From contig JAJYTK010000040.1 of NCBI GenBank assembly GCA_021793095.1, positions 1 through 7,961 of the forward strand: a stretch of 7,961 nt of DNA, given 5' to 3'. This document shows positions 1-6,165 of this stretch, in pieces. Position 1 is the stretch's first letter. Each line of letters begins with the position of its first letter. The notes beneath the pieces were generated by a model, which saw nothing but the letters and a program-made list of their open reading frames with translations, was not told where the DNA came from and did not search any database. This DNA is from Pseudomonadota bacterium (lineage in GTDB: Bacteria; Pseudomonadota; Gammaproteobacteria; Burkholderiales; Burkholderiaceae_B). The position numbers and the translations under genes were made by a program.

Positions 1-35
1 AATATTTTGATTTAGATCGGTTTGATTAAGTAGAT

Positions 36-66
36 AGCGACCGAAATCTTTAAGATCACGGTCGCT
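36..66 (-). other. Hairpin just downstream of ugpC
   Basis: Inverted repeat with perfect 8-bp arms, AGCGACCG at 36-43 and CGGTCGCT at 59-66. The 15-nt loop holds a second small palindrome (ATCTT/AAGAT). It begins about 10 nt past the ugpC stop codon, where the 3' end of the ugp mRNA, or a break before a further gene such as ugpQ, would be expected. No T-run follows the stem on either strand, so it is not a textbook rho-independent terminator. It may instead be a processing or stabilising hairpin. Confidence 0.4.
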
Positions 67-75
67 GGTGGCTAT

Positions 76-1164
76 TTATTCAAATTCGATACGGCGCTGA
101 GTCTCTTTGTTAAACCAATGTAGGGGCTGCCCTTGGTTGAGGCCAATTTGGATGACCTCATCTAGCTCGAGAGGATAGCGCGCCGTTTCTTCGGTAGAAC
201 AACGCACAACTACGGGATAGTCACCCAATCGCGCGTGGATCAGCTGCTCTGAGCCGAGCACCTCGACCATTTCTATATCCACCTCCATGCCCGTTTGGTG
301 CAAACCAATGTGCTCTGGACGTATGCCCATGATCACACTTTGGTTCTTCAACGCGTCAGGGATCAAATGAGGTTCAAATTGCAGTACCTGGCCCGCATCA
401 GTGAGTATCTCTTTATTCTCATTGATTTGAACAGGAATGAGGTTCATTGGTGGCGAGCCTATGAAACTCGCCACAAAGGTACTGGCAGGGGTGTTAAAGA
501 CCTCGTCGGGCGTTCCAATCTGCTCGGCAACCCCTTTATTCATCACCACCATCCGCTGCGCCAGCGTCATGGCCTCTACCTGGTCGTGCGTGACATAGAG
601 GCTAGTGGTACGTAGACGTTGATGTAGCCTTTGGATCTCTAAACGCATTTGGACGCGCAGTTTGGCATCTAAGTTAGACAAGGGCTCGTCAAATAGAAAA
701 ACCTTGGGCTCGCGAACAATCGCCCGGCCCATAGCGACGCGTTGCCTTTGTCCACCCGATAATTCACGTGGGCGGCGCTCTAACAAATGGCTTAGCTCGA
801 GTATTTTGGCGGCATTATGGACGCGTTCTTTAATCTCCTCTTTGGGAAATTTTTGAATCTTTAACCCATACGCCATATTGTCATAGACTTTCATATGCGG
901 GTAGAGCGCATAGTTTTGAAAAACCATGGCAATATCACGCTGTGCGGGTTCGTAATCATTCACCCGGTTTTCCGCTATATGAATATCGCCGCTGGTGATG
1001 GCCTCGAGGCCAGCCACCATGCGCAATAAAGTGGACTTACCACAGCCCGAAGGGCCCACAATGACCACAAATTCACCAGCCTCAATGGCCATAGAAAAGT
1101 CTTTAATGACTTCAACATTGCCAGGGTAAATTTTGCCTACCTTGTCTAATACAACAGCAGCCAT
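76..1164 (-). CDS. ugpC: sn-glycerol-3-phosphate ABC importer, ATP-binding subunit UgpC
   Basis: This is the cytoplasmic ATPase that powers uptake of sn-glycerol-3-phosphate and glycerophosphodiesters through the UgpA-UgpE membrane pair. The 362-residue product shows an A-loop aromatic (Y13), Walker [10 protein letters not shown] (37-45), Q-loop Q83, the signature LSGGQ (135-139), Walker B VFLFDEP (155-161) with E160 as the expected catalytic base, D-loop SNLD (163-166) and switch H193. The C-terminal third (about 235-362) is the MalK-type regulatory/TOBE region, including MGIRPEHI. Length and sequence closely match E. coli UgpC (356 aa, from memory). The ATG start lies 24 nt after the ugpE stop, with GAGGA about 10 nt upstream. 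It is last in the visible operon; no ugpQ is seen before the window edge. MalK-type ATPases can be shared between sugar importers, but the neighbours settle the assignment here. Confidence 0.95.
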   Translation of the reverse strand: MAAVVLDKVGKIYPGNVEVIKDFSMAIEAGEFVVIVGPSGCGKSTLLRMVAGLEAITSGDIHIAENRVNDYEPAQRDIAMVFQNYALYPHMKVYDNMAYGLKIQKFPKEEIKERVHNAAKILELSHLLERRPRELSGGQRQRVAMGRAIVREPKVFLFDEPLSNLDAKLRVQMRLEIQRLHQRLRTTSLYVTHDQVEAMTLAQRMVVMNKGVAEQIGTPDEVFNTPASTFVASFIGSPPMNLIPVQINENKEILTDAGQVLQFEPHLIPDALKNQSVIMGIRPEHIGLHQTGMEVDIEMVEVLGSEQLIHARLGDYPVVVRCSTEETARYPLELDEVIQIGLNQGQPLHWFNKETQRRIEFE

Positions 1165-1188
1165 AACAAGCGTATCCTCATTGAGAGT

Positions 1189-2034
1189 TTATTTTTCCGA
1201 ATCAATCAAGCCTTTGACAAACCAGCGTTGCATCACCAATACCACAATGGCAGGGGGGAGCATAGCCAGCATCGCTGTGGCCATCACGATATTCCAGCGG
1301 GTCACACTGTCACCACCAGAAATGAGGCGTTTAATACCCACCACAATAGGATACATCTCTTCGTTGGTTGTGATGATTAACGGCCAGAGGTATTGATTCC
1401 AACCATAAATGAATTGAATGACAAACAGCGCCGCAATACTGGTTTTGGAAAGCGGCAATAAAATATCTTTGAAAAAGCGCATTGGGCTTGCACCGTCAAT
1501 TCGTGCGGCTTCGACGAGTTCATCAGGCACGGTGAGGAAAAATTGACGGAATAAAAAGGTGGCCGTTGCGGAGGCGATTAAGGGCAACGTCAAGCCCACA
1601 TAACTATTCAGCATTTTAAGATTGGCCACCACCTCATAAGTCGGCACAATACGCACTTCCACAGGTAGCATGAGCGTGATAAAGATCATCCAAAAGCACA
1701 GCATGCGGAAAGGAAAACGGAAATACACCACTGCGAATGCTGAAATCATGGAAATGGCGATTTTCCCTATGGAAATCACCAAGGCCATGACGGTACTGAC
1801 CCAAAGCATCTTGCCTACCGGTGGCATACTTTCGCCAGGAATACCAAATAAGGCGTGCTTGTAGTTTTCCCAAAAATGATCACCTATGGCCAATGACATA
1901 GGGGCTCGTGCGACCTCAGCTGTGGTTTGGGTCGATGCCACGAAAGTGAGATAGAGGGGAAAAGCAATGACCAAGACCCCTGCAATCAGGATCAGATGAC
2001 TAAAGAGATCGAGCCAAGGACGTCGTTCTACCAT
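1189..2034 (-). CDS. ugpE: sn-glycerol-3-phosphate ABC importer, permease subunit UgpE
   Basis: Inner-membrane permease that pairs with UgpA to form the channel of the UgpBAEC importer. The product is 281 residues, the same length as E. coli UgpE, and ends in the same DSEK tail. Hydrophobic segments lie at about 14-34, 77-103, 108-125, 143-165, 198-221 and 248-268, giving six membrane spans. The EAA coupling loop that docks on UgpC is [20 protein letters not shown] at 175-194. The stretch [16 protein letters not shown] (114-129) is nearly identical to the E. coli protein as I recall it. The ATG start lies 14 nt after the ugpA stop. Its likely Shine-Dalgarno AAGGA overlaps that stop (TAAAGGA), so translational coupling is likely. 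A second AGGAA directly before the ATG is too close to serve. Confidence 0.95.
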   Translation of the reverse strand: MVERRPWLDLFSHLILIAGVLVIAFPLYLTFVASTQTTAEVARAPMSLAIGDHFWENYKHALFGIPGESMPPVGKMLWVSTVMALVISIGKIAISMISAFAVVYFRFPFRMLCFWMIFITLMLPVEVRIVPTYEVVANLKMLNSYVGLTLPLIASATATFLFRQFFLTVPDELVEAARIDGASPMRFFKDILLPLSKTSIAALFVIQFIYGWNQYLWPLIITTNEEMYPIVVGIKRLISGGDSVTRWNIVMATAMLAMLPPAIVVLVMQRWFVKGLIDSEK

Positions 2035-2048
2035 TTCCTACTATTCCT

Positions 2049-2930
2049 TTAATAATTGACGCGGCGATCGATATAACGGAACTGGAACACCGTTAAGGCA
2101 ATGACAATCAGCATCAAAATCACAGATTGGGCGGCTGATGAGCCTAAATCCAAGCCTTTGAAACCAGTGTTATAGACTTTGTACACCAAAATTGCGGTGC
2201 TATTACCTGGGCCACCTTGGGTCACCAAATCAATCACGGCAAAGGTATCAAAAAAGGCATAAATCACATTCACTACCAATAAAAAGAAGGCAGTGGGTGA
2301 TAATAGGGGGAATACAATTGACCAGAAACGGCGGAATGGGCCCGCACCATCAATGGCAGCGGCCTCTATTAGCGAGCGAGGAATAGACTGTAAACCCGCT
2401 AAGAAGAAGAGGAAGTTATAAGAGATCTGCTTCCACACAGAGGCGAGGACCACCAGTGTCATGGCATCATCGGCACTGAGTCGAGGATTCCATTTTACCC
2501 CTAACTTGACCAACCATACGGCCAATACACCGACGGAAGGGGAAAACATGAATAACCATAAAACACCCGCCACAGCAGTAGCCACGGCATACGGCCAGAT
2601 GAGTAGTGTTTTATAAAATGTTGCGGCACGAATCACACGATTGGCCATGACCGCTAAAAGCAGTGAAATGGTCAGGCCAAGAATAGCGACCCAAAAAGAA
2701 AACTGTGCAGTCACCCAGAATGACCGACGATAACTGCTATCCGCCAGTAATTCTTGAAAATTTTGCAACCCTACAAAGCTGGCGCTAAAGCCAAAGGGGT
2801 CTTCGAGGTGGAAAGATTGCCACAGCGCTTGGCCAGCAGGCCAAAAAAAGAATACAAAAGTAACAATCAGCTGCGGGGCGAGCAATAAATAAGGTAGGGT
2901 CTTATGCTGGAATACGACTCGTTTATCCAT
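2049..2930 (-). CDS. ugpA: sn-glycerol-3-phosphate ABC importer, permease subunit UgpA
   Basis: Inner-membrane permease partner of UgpE. From the ATG at 2930 the product is 293 residues, close to E. coli UgpA (295 aa). The frame also extends to a TTG at 2963, adding 11 residues. I chose the ATG because its first residues ([20 protein letters not shown]) line up with the E. coli N-terminus, whereas the extra residues match nothing I know. Neither start has a convincing Shine-Dalgarno. Six membrane spans are visible. The EAA loop is [20 protein letters not shown] (residues 189-208 of the 293-aa form), preceded by the family block [20 protein letters not shown]. The gene follows ugpB after an unusually long 129-nt gap with a strong hairpin, and precedes ugpE by 14 nt. 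Function is well supported; the start less so. Confidence 0.93.
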   Translation of the reverse strand: MDKRVVFQHKTLPYLLLAPQLIVTFVFFFWPAGQALWQSFHLEDPFGFSASFVGLQNFQELLADSSYRRSFWVTAQFSFWVAILGLTISLLLAVMANRVIRAATFYKTLLIWPYAVATAVAGVLWLFMFSPSVGVLAVWLVKLGVKWNPRLSADDAMTLVVLASVWKQISYNFLFFLAGLQSIPRSLIEAAAIDGAGPFRRFWSIVFPLLSPTAFFLLVVNVIYAFFDTFAVIDLVTQGGPGNSTAILVYKVYNTGFKGLDLGSSAAQSVILMLIVIALTVFQFRYIDRRVNY

Positions 2931-2980
2931 GGCGACGAGGTGCTTGCGTGGCAGAGAACGCAACAGTAAGGGTTAAATGA

Positions 2981-3008
2981 CGGCCGAGCATAATTAAACG
3001 CTCGGCCG
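2981..3008 (-). other. GC-rich intercistronic hairpin between ugpB and ugpA
   Basis: Perfect 9-bp inverted repeat, CGGCCGAGC at 2981-2989 and GCTCGGCCG at 3000-3008, around a 10-nt AT-rich loop. On the ugp mRNA it starts 51 nt after the ugpB stop and ends 50 nt before the ugpA ATG. No U-run follows the stem on the minus strand (TCATTTAACCC), so full intrinsic termination is unlikely. Hairpins after a binding-protein gene in ABC operons (malE, hisJ) are known to protect the upstream message and lower expression of the permease genes. That role is inferred here. Confidence 0.7.
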
Positions 3009-3059
3009 CATTGTAGTCCATTTGAAAAGAAAAAGTACTAATAAATTTTCAGATCAGGA

Positions 3060-4367
3060 CTAGTTGACACTTTTCTCGAAACGTTCAAGGAGCTCGTTAC
3101 CGCGCTTGACCATTTCCTGAATGCCGTCTTCAGCACTGATTTTGCCAGCAAAGATATCTTCCATCACGCCATCTTCAACGTCACGGATTTGTGGCAAATA
3201 CCCCAAACGGATCCCGCGGGAGTGTTCGGTAGTATCGGCATCCAATTGCATGACTGACACTTCAGTACCGACGTTTTCATCATAAAAACCAGACTCTTTG
3301 GTGAGCTCATAGCCGCCAACGGTGACTGGTACATAACCGGTTCCTTGGTGCCACTCGGCCGATTGTTCTGGGCTAGAAAGGAATTTAAAGAATTTGGTTA
3401 CGCCCTTGTAGGTCTCTTCGGGCTTGTCAGCAAAGACCCATAAGGAAGCGCCACCAATAATAGAGTTTTGAGGGGCGCCTTCGACATCCTCGTAATAAGG
3501 CAAGGTAGAGATACCGAAATCAAACTCGCCGGTTTTGAGGATATTGGCACGGTTACCGCTCGAGCCGGTGAACATCCCGCATTTGCCCGAGGTAAAGAGG
3601 GCGTTGGGGGTGTCGCCACGGCCGCCGTAGGTAAAGGTCCCCTCATTGGACATGTCAGCCAAGAAATTAAGGTGCTTGGCAAAGAGCGGATCATCTAGGC
3701 TCAGACGGGCGCTTAGGCCACCGAAACCATTGTTTTCGCTGGCGTATGGAATGTTATGCCAAGCCGAAAAGTTTTCCAGCAAAATCCAAGAGGGCCAAGA
3801 AGTGGTGTAACCGCACTCATAGCCTGCTTCACGGATTTTTGCGGCTGCTTCGGAAACCTCTTCCCAGGTTTTTGGCGGATTATCGGGATCGAGGCCTGCT
3901 TTTTCAAAGGCGTCTTTGTTGTAGTATAAAACAGGGGTGGAGCTGTTAAATGGCATGGAAACCAGCTTGCCATCATTGTCTGAGTAATAACCACCGACAG
4001 CCCCCAAGAAGATCTCGGGATCAATGGGGTCACCAACCATTTCAGACATTTCCTGCACTGGCTGTACAGCACCTTTGGCATGCATCATGGTCGCAGTCCC
4101 GACCTCGAATACCTGCAGGATGTCAGGGGCGTTACCCGCGCGAAATGCGGCGATCCCAGCGTTCATGGATTCACCGTAGTTCCCTTTGTAGCTGGGCTTG
4201 ACCACGTAGTCTGATTGGCTGTTGTTGAACTCCTCCACCAGCTCATTAACACGATCACCAAGCGCACCTTCCATTGAATGCCAAAATACAATTTCGGTGG
4301 CTGCGTGTGCAGCGCCTGCAGAGGCAAACAAGGCAGCGACGGTGAGACTTAAAACTTTTGCTCGCAT
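3060..4367 (-). CDS. ugpB: sn-glycerol-3-phosphate periplasmic binding protein UgpB
   Basis: Periplasmic solute-binding protein that captures sn-glycerol-3-phosphate or glycerophosphodiesters (such as glycerophosphocholine) and delivers them to UgpAE. The 435-residue precursor starts with a Sec signal peptide: MRAK, a hydrophobic core, then AHA with likely cleavage after A22. The mature protein keeps blocks shared with E. coli UgpB (438 aa): FWHSMEG (28-34), YKGNY (60-64), GNAPDILQVFEVGTATMM (78-95), PFNSSTPVLYYNKDAF (139-154), LENFSAW (197-203), IIGGASLWV (303-311), AEWHQGTGY (337-345) and RLGYLPQIR (387-395). These hold the tyrosines, glutamate, serine and arginine that I recall contacting ligand in the E. 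coli structure (for example Y64, E88, S143, Y345). The ATG has a good AGGAG Shine-Dalgarno 8 nt upstream. It is first in the operon and divergent from proC. Confidence 0.96.
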   Translation of the reverse strand: MRAKVLSLTVAALFASAGAAHAATEIVFWHSMEGALGDRVNELVEEFNNSQSDYVVKPSYKGNYGESMNAGIAAFRAGNAPDILQVFEVGTATMMHAKGAVQPVQEMSEMVGDPIDPEIFLGAVGGYYSDNDGKLVSMPFNSSTPVLYYNKDAFEKAGLDPDNPPKTWEEVSEAAAKIREAGYECGYTTSWPSWILLENFSAWHNIPYASENNGFGGLSARLSLDDPLFAKHLNFLADMSNEGTFTYGGRGDTPNALFTSGKCGMFTGSSGNRANILKTGEFDFGISTLPYYEDVEGAPQNSIIGGASLWVFADKPEETYKGVTKFFKFLSSPEQSAEWHQGTGYVPVTVGGYELTKESGFYDENVGTEVSVMQLDADTTEHSRGIRLGYLPQIRDVEDGVMEDIFAGKISAEDGIQEMVKRGNELLERFEKSVN

Positions 4368-4414
4368 GAGCTACTCTCCTATGTAGTGCAAAGGTTGTCA
4401 GTGAAATTAAAAAC

Positions 4415-4429
4415 GTGGATACTTTCCAC
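4415..4429. promoter_or_regulatory. Operator-like palindrome in the ugpB leader
   Basis: A 15-bp near-perfect palindrome (GTGGATACTTTCCAC) with 5-bp perfect arms GTGGA/TCCAC. It lies about 48-62 nt upstream of the ugpB ATG and just downstream of the candidate ugpB -10 at 4444-4449. This is where a repressor would block transcription, although a small leader hairpin is equally possible. I cannot name a regulator. Confidence 0.3.
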
Positions 4430-4443
4430 TTTTTATGTCTTAA

Positions 4444-4449
4444 ACTATA
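4444..4449 (-). promoter_or_regulatory. Candidate -10 element of the ugpB promoter
   Basis: On the minus strand this reads TATAGT, a 5/6 match to the sigma-70 -10 consensus. It would place the start of transcription near 4437 and give a leader of about 70 nt for ugpB. No good -35 sits 16 to 18 nt upstream: TTGATG is only 14 nt away. That suggests either an activator-dependent promoter or a wrong choice. A competing -10 (CATAAA, further downstream) fits better with the weak Pho-like repeat at 4449-4466. Confidence 0.35.
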
Positions 4450-4459
4450 GGACACTTTC

Positions 4460-4475
4460 TTTACATCAATGTGAA
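4460..4475. promoter_or_regulatory. Operator-like palindrome upstream of ugpB
   Basis: A 16-bp imperfect palindrome, TTTACATCAATGTGAA on the plus strand, with arms TTTACAT and ATGTGAA that differ at one symmetric pair. It lies just upstream of the candidate ugpB -10, in an activator-like position. It contains one CRP-type half-site (TGTGA), but the partner half is absent at the required 6-nt spacing, so it should not be called a CRP site. Confidence 0.3.
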
Positions 4476-4511
4476 CATACCCCGATTGCGTCCCAAAGGG
4501 CAATAATATTT

Positions 4512-4532
4512 GGGTAAATCTAGCATTAACCC
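4512..4532. promoter_or_regulatory. 21-bp operator-like palindrome upstream of proC
   Basis: Outer arms GGGT and ACCC plus inner arms AAT and ATT pair symmetrically (7 of 10 pairs) about a central base at 4522. It lies 39-59 nt upstream of the proC start, inside the only weak sigma-70-like promoter I can place for proC (TTGGGT at 4510-4515, TACAAA at 4534-4539, 18-nt spacer). That position would suit a repressor acting on proC, or on both divergent units. The regulator is unknown. Confidence 0.35.
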
Positions 4533-4570
4533 GTACAAATTTACTTACACACCTAGTGGAAAATTGATAA

Positions 4571-5431
4571 ATGTCAAACAAATCCAATGCGCCCAATCAT
4601 ACAAATAATGCCCGCTTGGCCTTCATAGGCGGTGGAAATATGGCCCAGGCCTTAGGGCTGGGGTTAATTGGTCAGCAGGTGCGGGCATCTGATGTGCTGG
4701 TGGTGGATCCCAGCGAGACCGCACGTGAGCCTTGGCAGACAGCAGGCACCGCAGTGGCCGAGGGCGCAGATGTAGCGTTGAGCAAGTACAATATCTGGGT
4801 CTTTGCTGTGAAACCGCAGCAATTAAAAGAGGTTGTGCTTGCCAGCCGTCCTTTTTTGCGCCCAGATACATTGGTTTTGAGTCTGGCGGCAGGCATCCGA
4901 GCAACTGATATCAGCCAGTGGTTGGGCACCCCAGAGCAACCCTTCCAGCGTGTGGTTCGCTGTATGCCCAACACCCCAGCTTTGGTTCAACAAGGGGTGA
5001 CGGGAATGCACGCCTTAGCGGGTGTTTATGAAAACGAAAAAGAAATCGCCAGTCATCTCTTGGCTCAGGTTGGCTCGGTGGTGTGGGTGGCAGATGATAC
5101 TGCCTTAGATGCCGTGACGGCATTGTCAGGCAGTGGGCCAGCTTATGTGTTTTTGTTTTTAGAGGCCTTAATCGAGGGCGGGCAATCGTTGGGCTTAGAC
5201 GCCGAGCAGGCGCGTGCGTTGGCATTACAAACCGTTAAAGGAGCGGTGTCATTAGCTGCTCAATCAAATAGCAGCATTGAACAATTGCGTCACAACGTGA
5301 CTTCCGAGGGAGGAACCACGGCAGCTGCGTTATCGGTATTCGAGCAAGGGCATTTCAAAGAGCTTGTGGCTCAGGCGATGCAGGCCGCTCAAAAGCGGGC
5401 CCAAGCAATGGCTGATGAGTTTTCTCGTTAA
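4571..5431 (+). CDS. proC: Pyrroline-5-carboxylate reductase ProC
   Basis: Cytosolic enzyme catalysing the last step of proline synthesis, NAD(P)H-dependent reduction of 1-pyrroline-5-carboxylate to L-proline. The 286-residue product has the Rossmann dinucleotide loop GGGNMA (20-25), a DPS turn ending the second strand (46-48), VKP (80-82), MPNTPA (131-136), SGSGPAY (185-191) and the C-terminal family signature VTSEGGTTAAAL (242-253). Many relatives have Pro, Lys or another residue where this one has Glu in TSEGGTT. It is slightly longer than the usual 265 to 275 residues because of a 14-residue polar N-terminal tail before the first strand. No later in-frame ATG precedes that strand, so the start stands, although its Shine-Dalgarno (GTGGA) is weak and distant. 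It is divergent from ugpB and followed 20 nt later by the VUT gene; yggS or yggT, common neighbours in gammaproteobacteria, are not adjacent. Confidence 0.96.
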   Translation: MSNKSNAPNHTNNARLAFIGGGNMAQALGLGLIGQQVRASDVLVVDPSETAREPWQTAGTAVAEGADVALSKYNIWVFAVKPQQLKEVVLASRPFLRPDTLVLSLAAGIRATDISQWLGTPEQPFQRVVRCMPNTPALVQQGVTGMHALAGVYENEKEIASHLLAQVGSVVWVADDTALDAVTALSGSGPAYVFLFLEALIEGGQSLGLDAEQARALALQTVKGAVSLAAQSNSSIEQLRHNVTSEGGTTAAALSVFEQGHFKELVAQAMQAAQKRAQAMADEFSR

Positions 5432-5451
5432 CACTGAGGGATACACCGTCG

Positions 5452-6006
5452 ATGACTAAAGGGACTTCTTTGCGTTTCGAGCCGATGGGCTGGCAGCAGT
5501 TGATGCTCGCCATCGGGATCATGATACTGATTGTGGTGTCTTCTAATGTGTTGGTGCAGTACCCCATTAATAATTGGTTGACGTGGGGGGCAGTGACTTA
5601 TCCCATTGCTTTTTTGGTGGCGGATGTACTCAATCGACGCTTTGGACCTGCGGCTGCTCGACGCGTAGCGTATGTGGGTTTTGTGGCTGCTCTAATTATT
5701 TCCGCATGGTTGGCATCTCCCCGTATTGCATTGGCCTCAGGCACCGCCTTTTTAAGTGCTCAGCTCTGCGATATTTACGTCTTTGATCGTCTGCGTCATC
5801 GCAGTTGGTGGCAAGCCCCTTTTGTGGGGGGAGTTGCTGGCGCCACATTAGACACATTTGTTTTCTTTAGTGTGGCATTTGCTGGGACCACCATGCCATG
5901 GCATACATTATTAGTTGGGGATCTCATCGTGAAACTCGCCCTCAACACTCTGATGCTGGCGCCCTTTAGAGCACTGATGTGGAATCTCGCTCGCCCTGGG
6001 GATTAG
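5452..6006 (+). CDS. VUT/YhhQ-family membrane protein, putative queuosine-precursor transporter
   Basis: A 184-residue integral membrane protein of the VUT family (DUF165, the YhhQ/QPTR group). E. coli YhhQ is implicated in uptake of the queuosine precursors preQ0 and preQ1, so precursor salvage is the likely role, though substrate cannot be read from sequence. About six hydrophobic segments are visible (roughly 15-35, 43-62, 70-90, 95-112, 122-145 and 152-175). Family-typical blocks are TYPIAFLVADVLNRRFGP (49-66), FLSAQLCDIYVFDRL (100-114), GATLDTFVFF (130-139) and GDLIVKLALNTLMLAPF (156-172). It is shorter than E. coli YhhQ (about 221 aa) and recalls the compact form I associate with alphaproteobacteria. 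The ATG has GAGGG 11 nt upstream and lies 20 nt after proC, so the two are probably co-transcribed. A terminator follows 17 nt after the stop. Confidence 0.85.
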   Translation: MTKGTSLRFEPMGWQQLMLAIGIMILIVVSSNVLVQYPINNWLTWGAVTYPIAFLVADVLNRRFGPAAARRVAYVGFVAALIISAWLASPRIALASGTAFLSAQLCDIYVFDRLRHRSWWQAPFVGGVAGATLDTFVFFSVAFAGTTMPWHTLLVGDLIVKLALNTLMLAPFRALMWNLARPGD

Positions 6007-6023
6007 TGATGGTTTTGCAGTTT

Positions 6024-6052
6024 AGCCGCCTCCTGTGCGGCTGTTTTGTTTT
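6024..6052 (+). terminator. Rho-independent terminator of the proC-VUT unit
   Basis: Perfect 6-bp GC-rich stem AGCCGC (6024-6029) / GCGGCT (6037-6042) with a 7-nt loop, followed at once by GTTTTGTTTT. It begins 17 nt after the VUT stop codon. The T-run is on the plus strand only, so it closes the proC-VUT transcript and separates it from liv. Confidence 0.85.
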
Positions 6053-6103
6053 AAGAAAATCACCTAGGATCATCACTGAGTGACAAATGTACGCAATTAG
6101 GCA

Positions 6104-6118
6104 CAGAATGCTATTCTT
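6104..6118 (+). promoter_or_regulatory. Candidate Lrp-type binding site upstream of livH
   Basis: CAGAATGCTATTCTT contains a perfect 5-bp inverted repeat AGAAT/ATTCT around GCT. It matches 12 of 15 positions of the published E. coli Lrp consensus YAGHAWATTWTDCTR by my hand count. It lies 48-62 nt upstream of the livH ATG, in the only intergenic space available for a liv promoter. Leucine-responsive control of liv operons by Lrp is established in E. coli; that this site is bound is inferred. I see no convincing -35/-10 pair nearby. Confidence 0.35.
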
Positions 6119-6165
6119 ATTGGGATGCGCTTTACTCAATAAACACACAAAATAAAAGGCTAAAA

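Noticed and set aside
3010..3015. Internal ugpA promoter: TACAAT -10 match on the minus strand in the ugpB-ugpA gap
   Set aside because: Although it matches 5/6 of the -10 consensus, no -35-like hexamer lies 16-18 nt upstream and there is no extended -10 TG; transcription would also start inside the hairpin.
3398..4081. Overlapping minus-strand open frames inside ugpB (98 and 122 codons)
   Set aside because: Same-strand out-of-frame shadows of ugpB; the ugpB frame is intact and fully homologous throughout, so there is no frameshift.
4466..4478. CRP binding site around TGTGA upstream of ugpB
   Set aside because: The second half-site TCACA is absent at the 6-nt spacing on either side.
4492..4500. 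CCC-AAA-GGG mini inverted repeat in the ugpB-proC gap
   Set aside because: Only 3-bp arms; too short to support a hairpin or operator call.
4911..5225. 104-codon open frame antisense to proC, and other long antisense or out-of-frame ORFs inside the ugp, proC and liv genes
   Set aside because: They overlap confidently identified genes, show no family motif and are low-complexity translations of the sense strand.
6100..6113. Sigma-54-like promoter (GGCAC...GC) upstream of livH
   Set aside because: The GG and GC elements are 8 nt apart, not the required 10, and sigma-54 promoters do not tolerate that spacing change.
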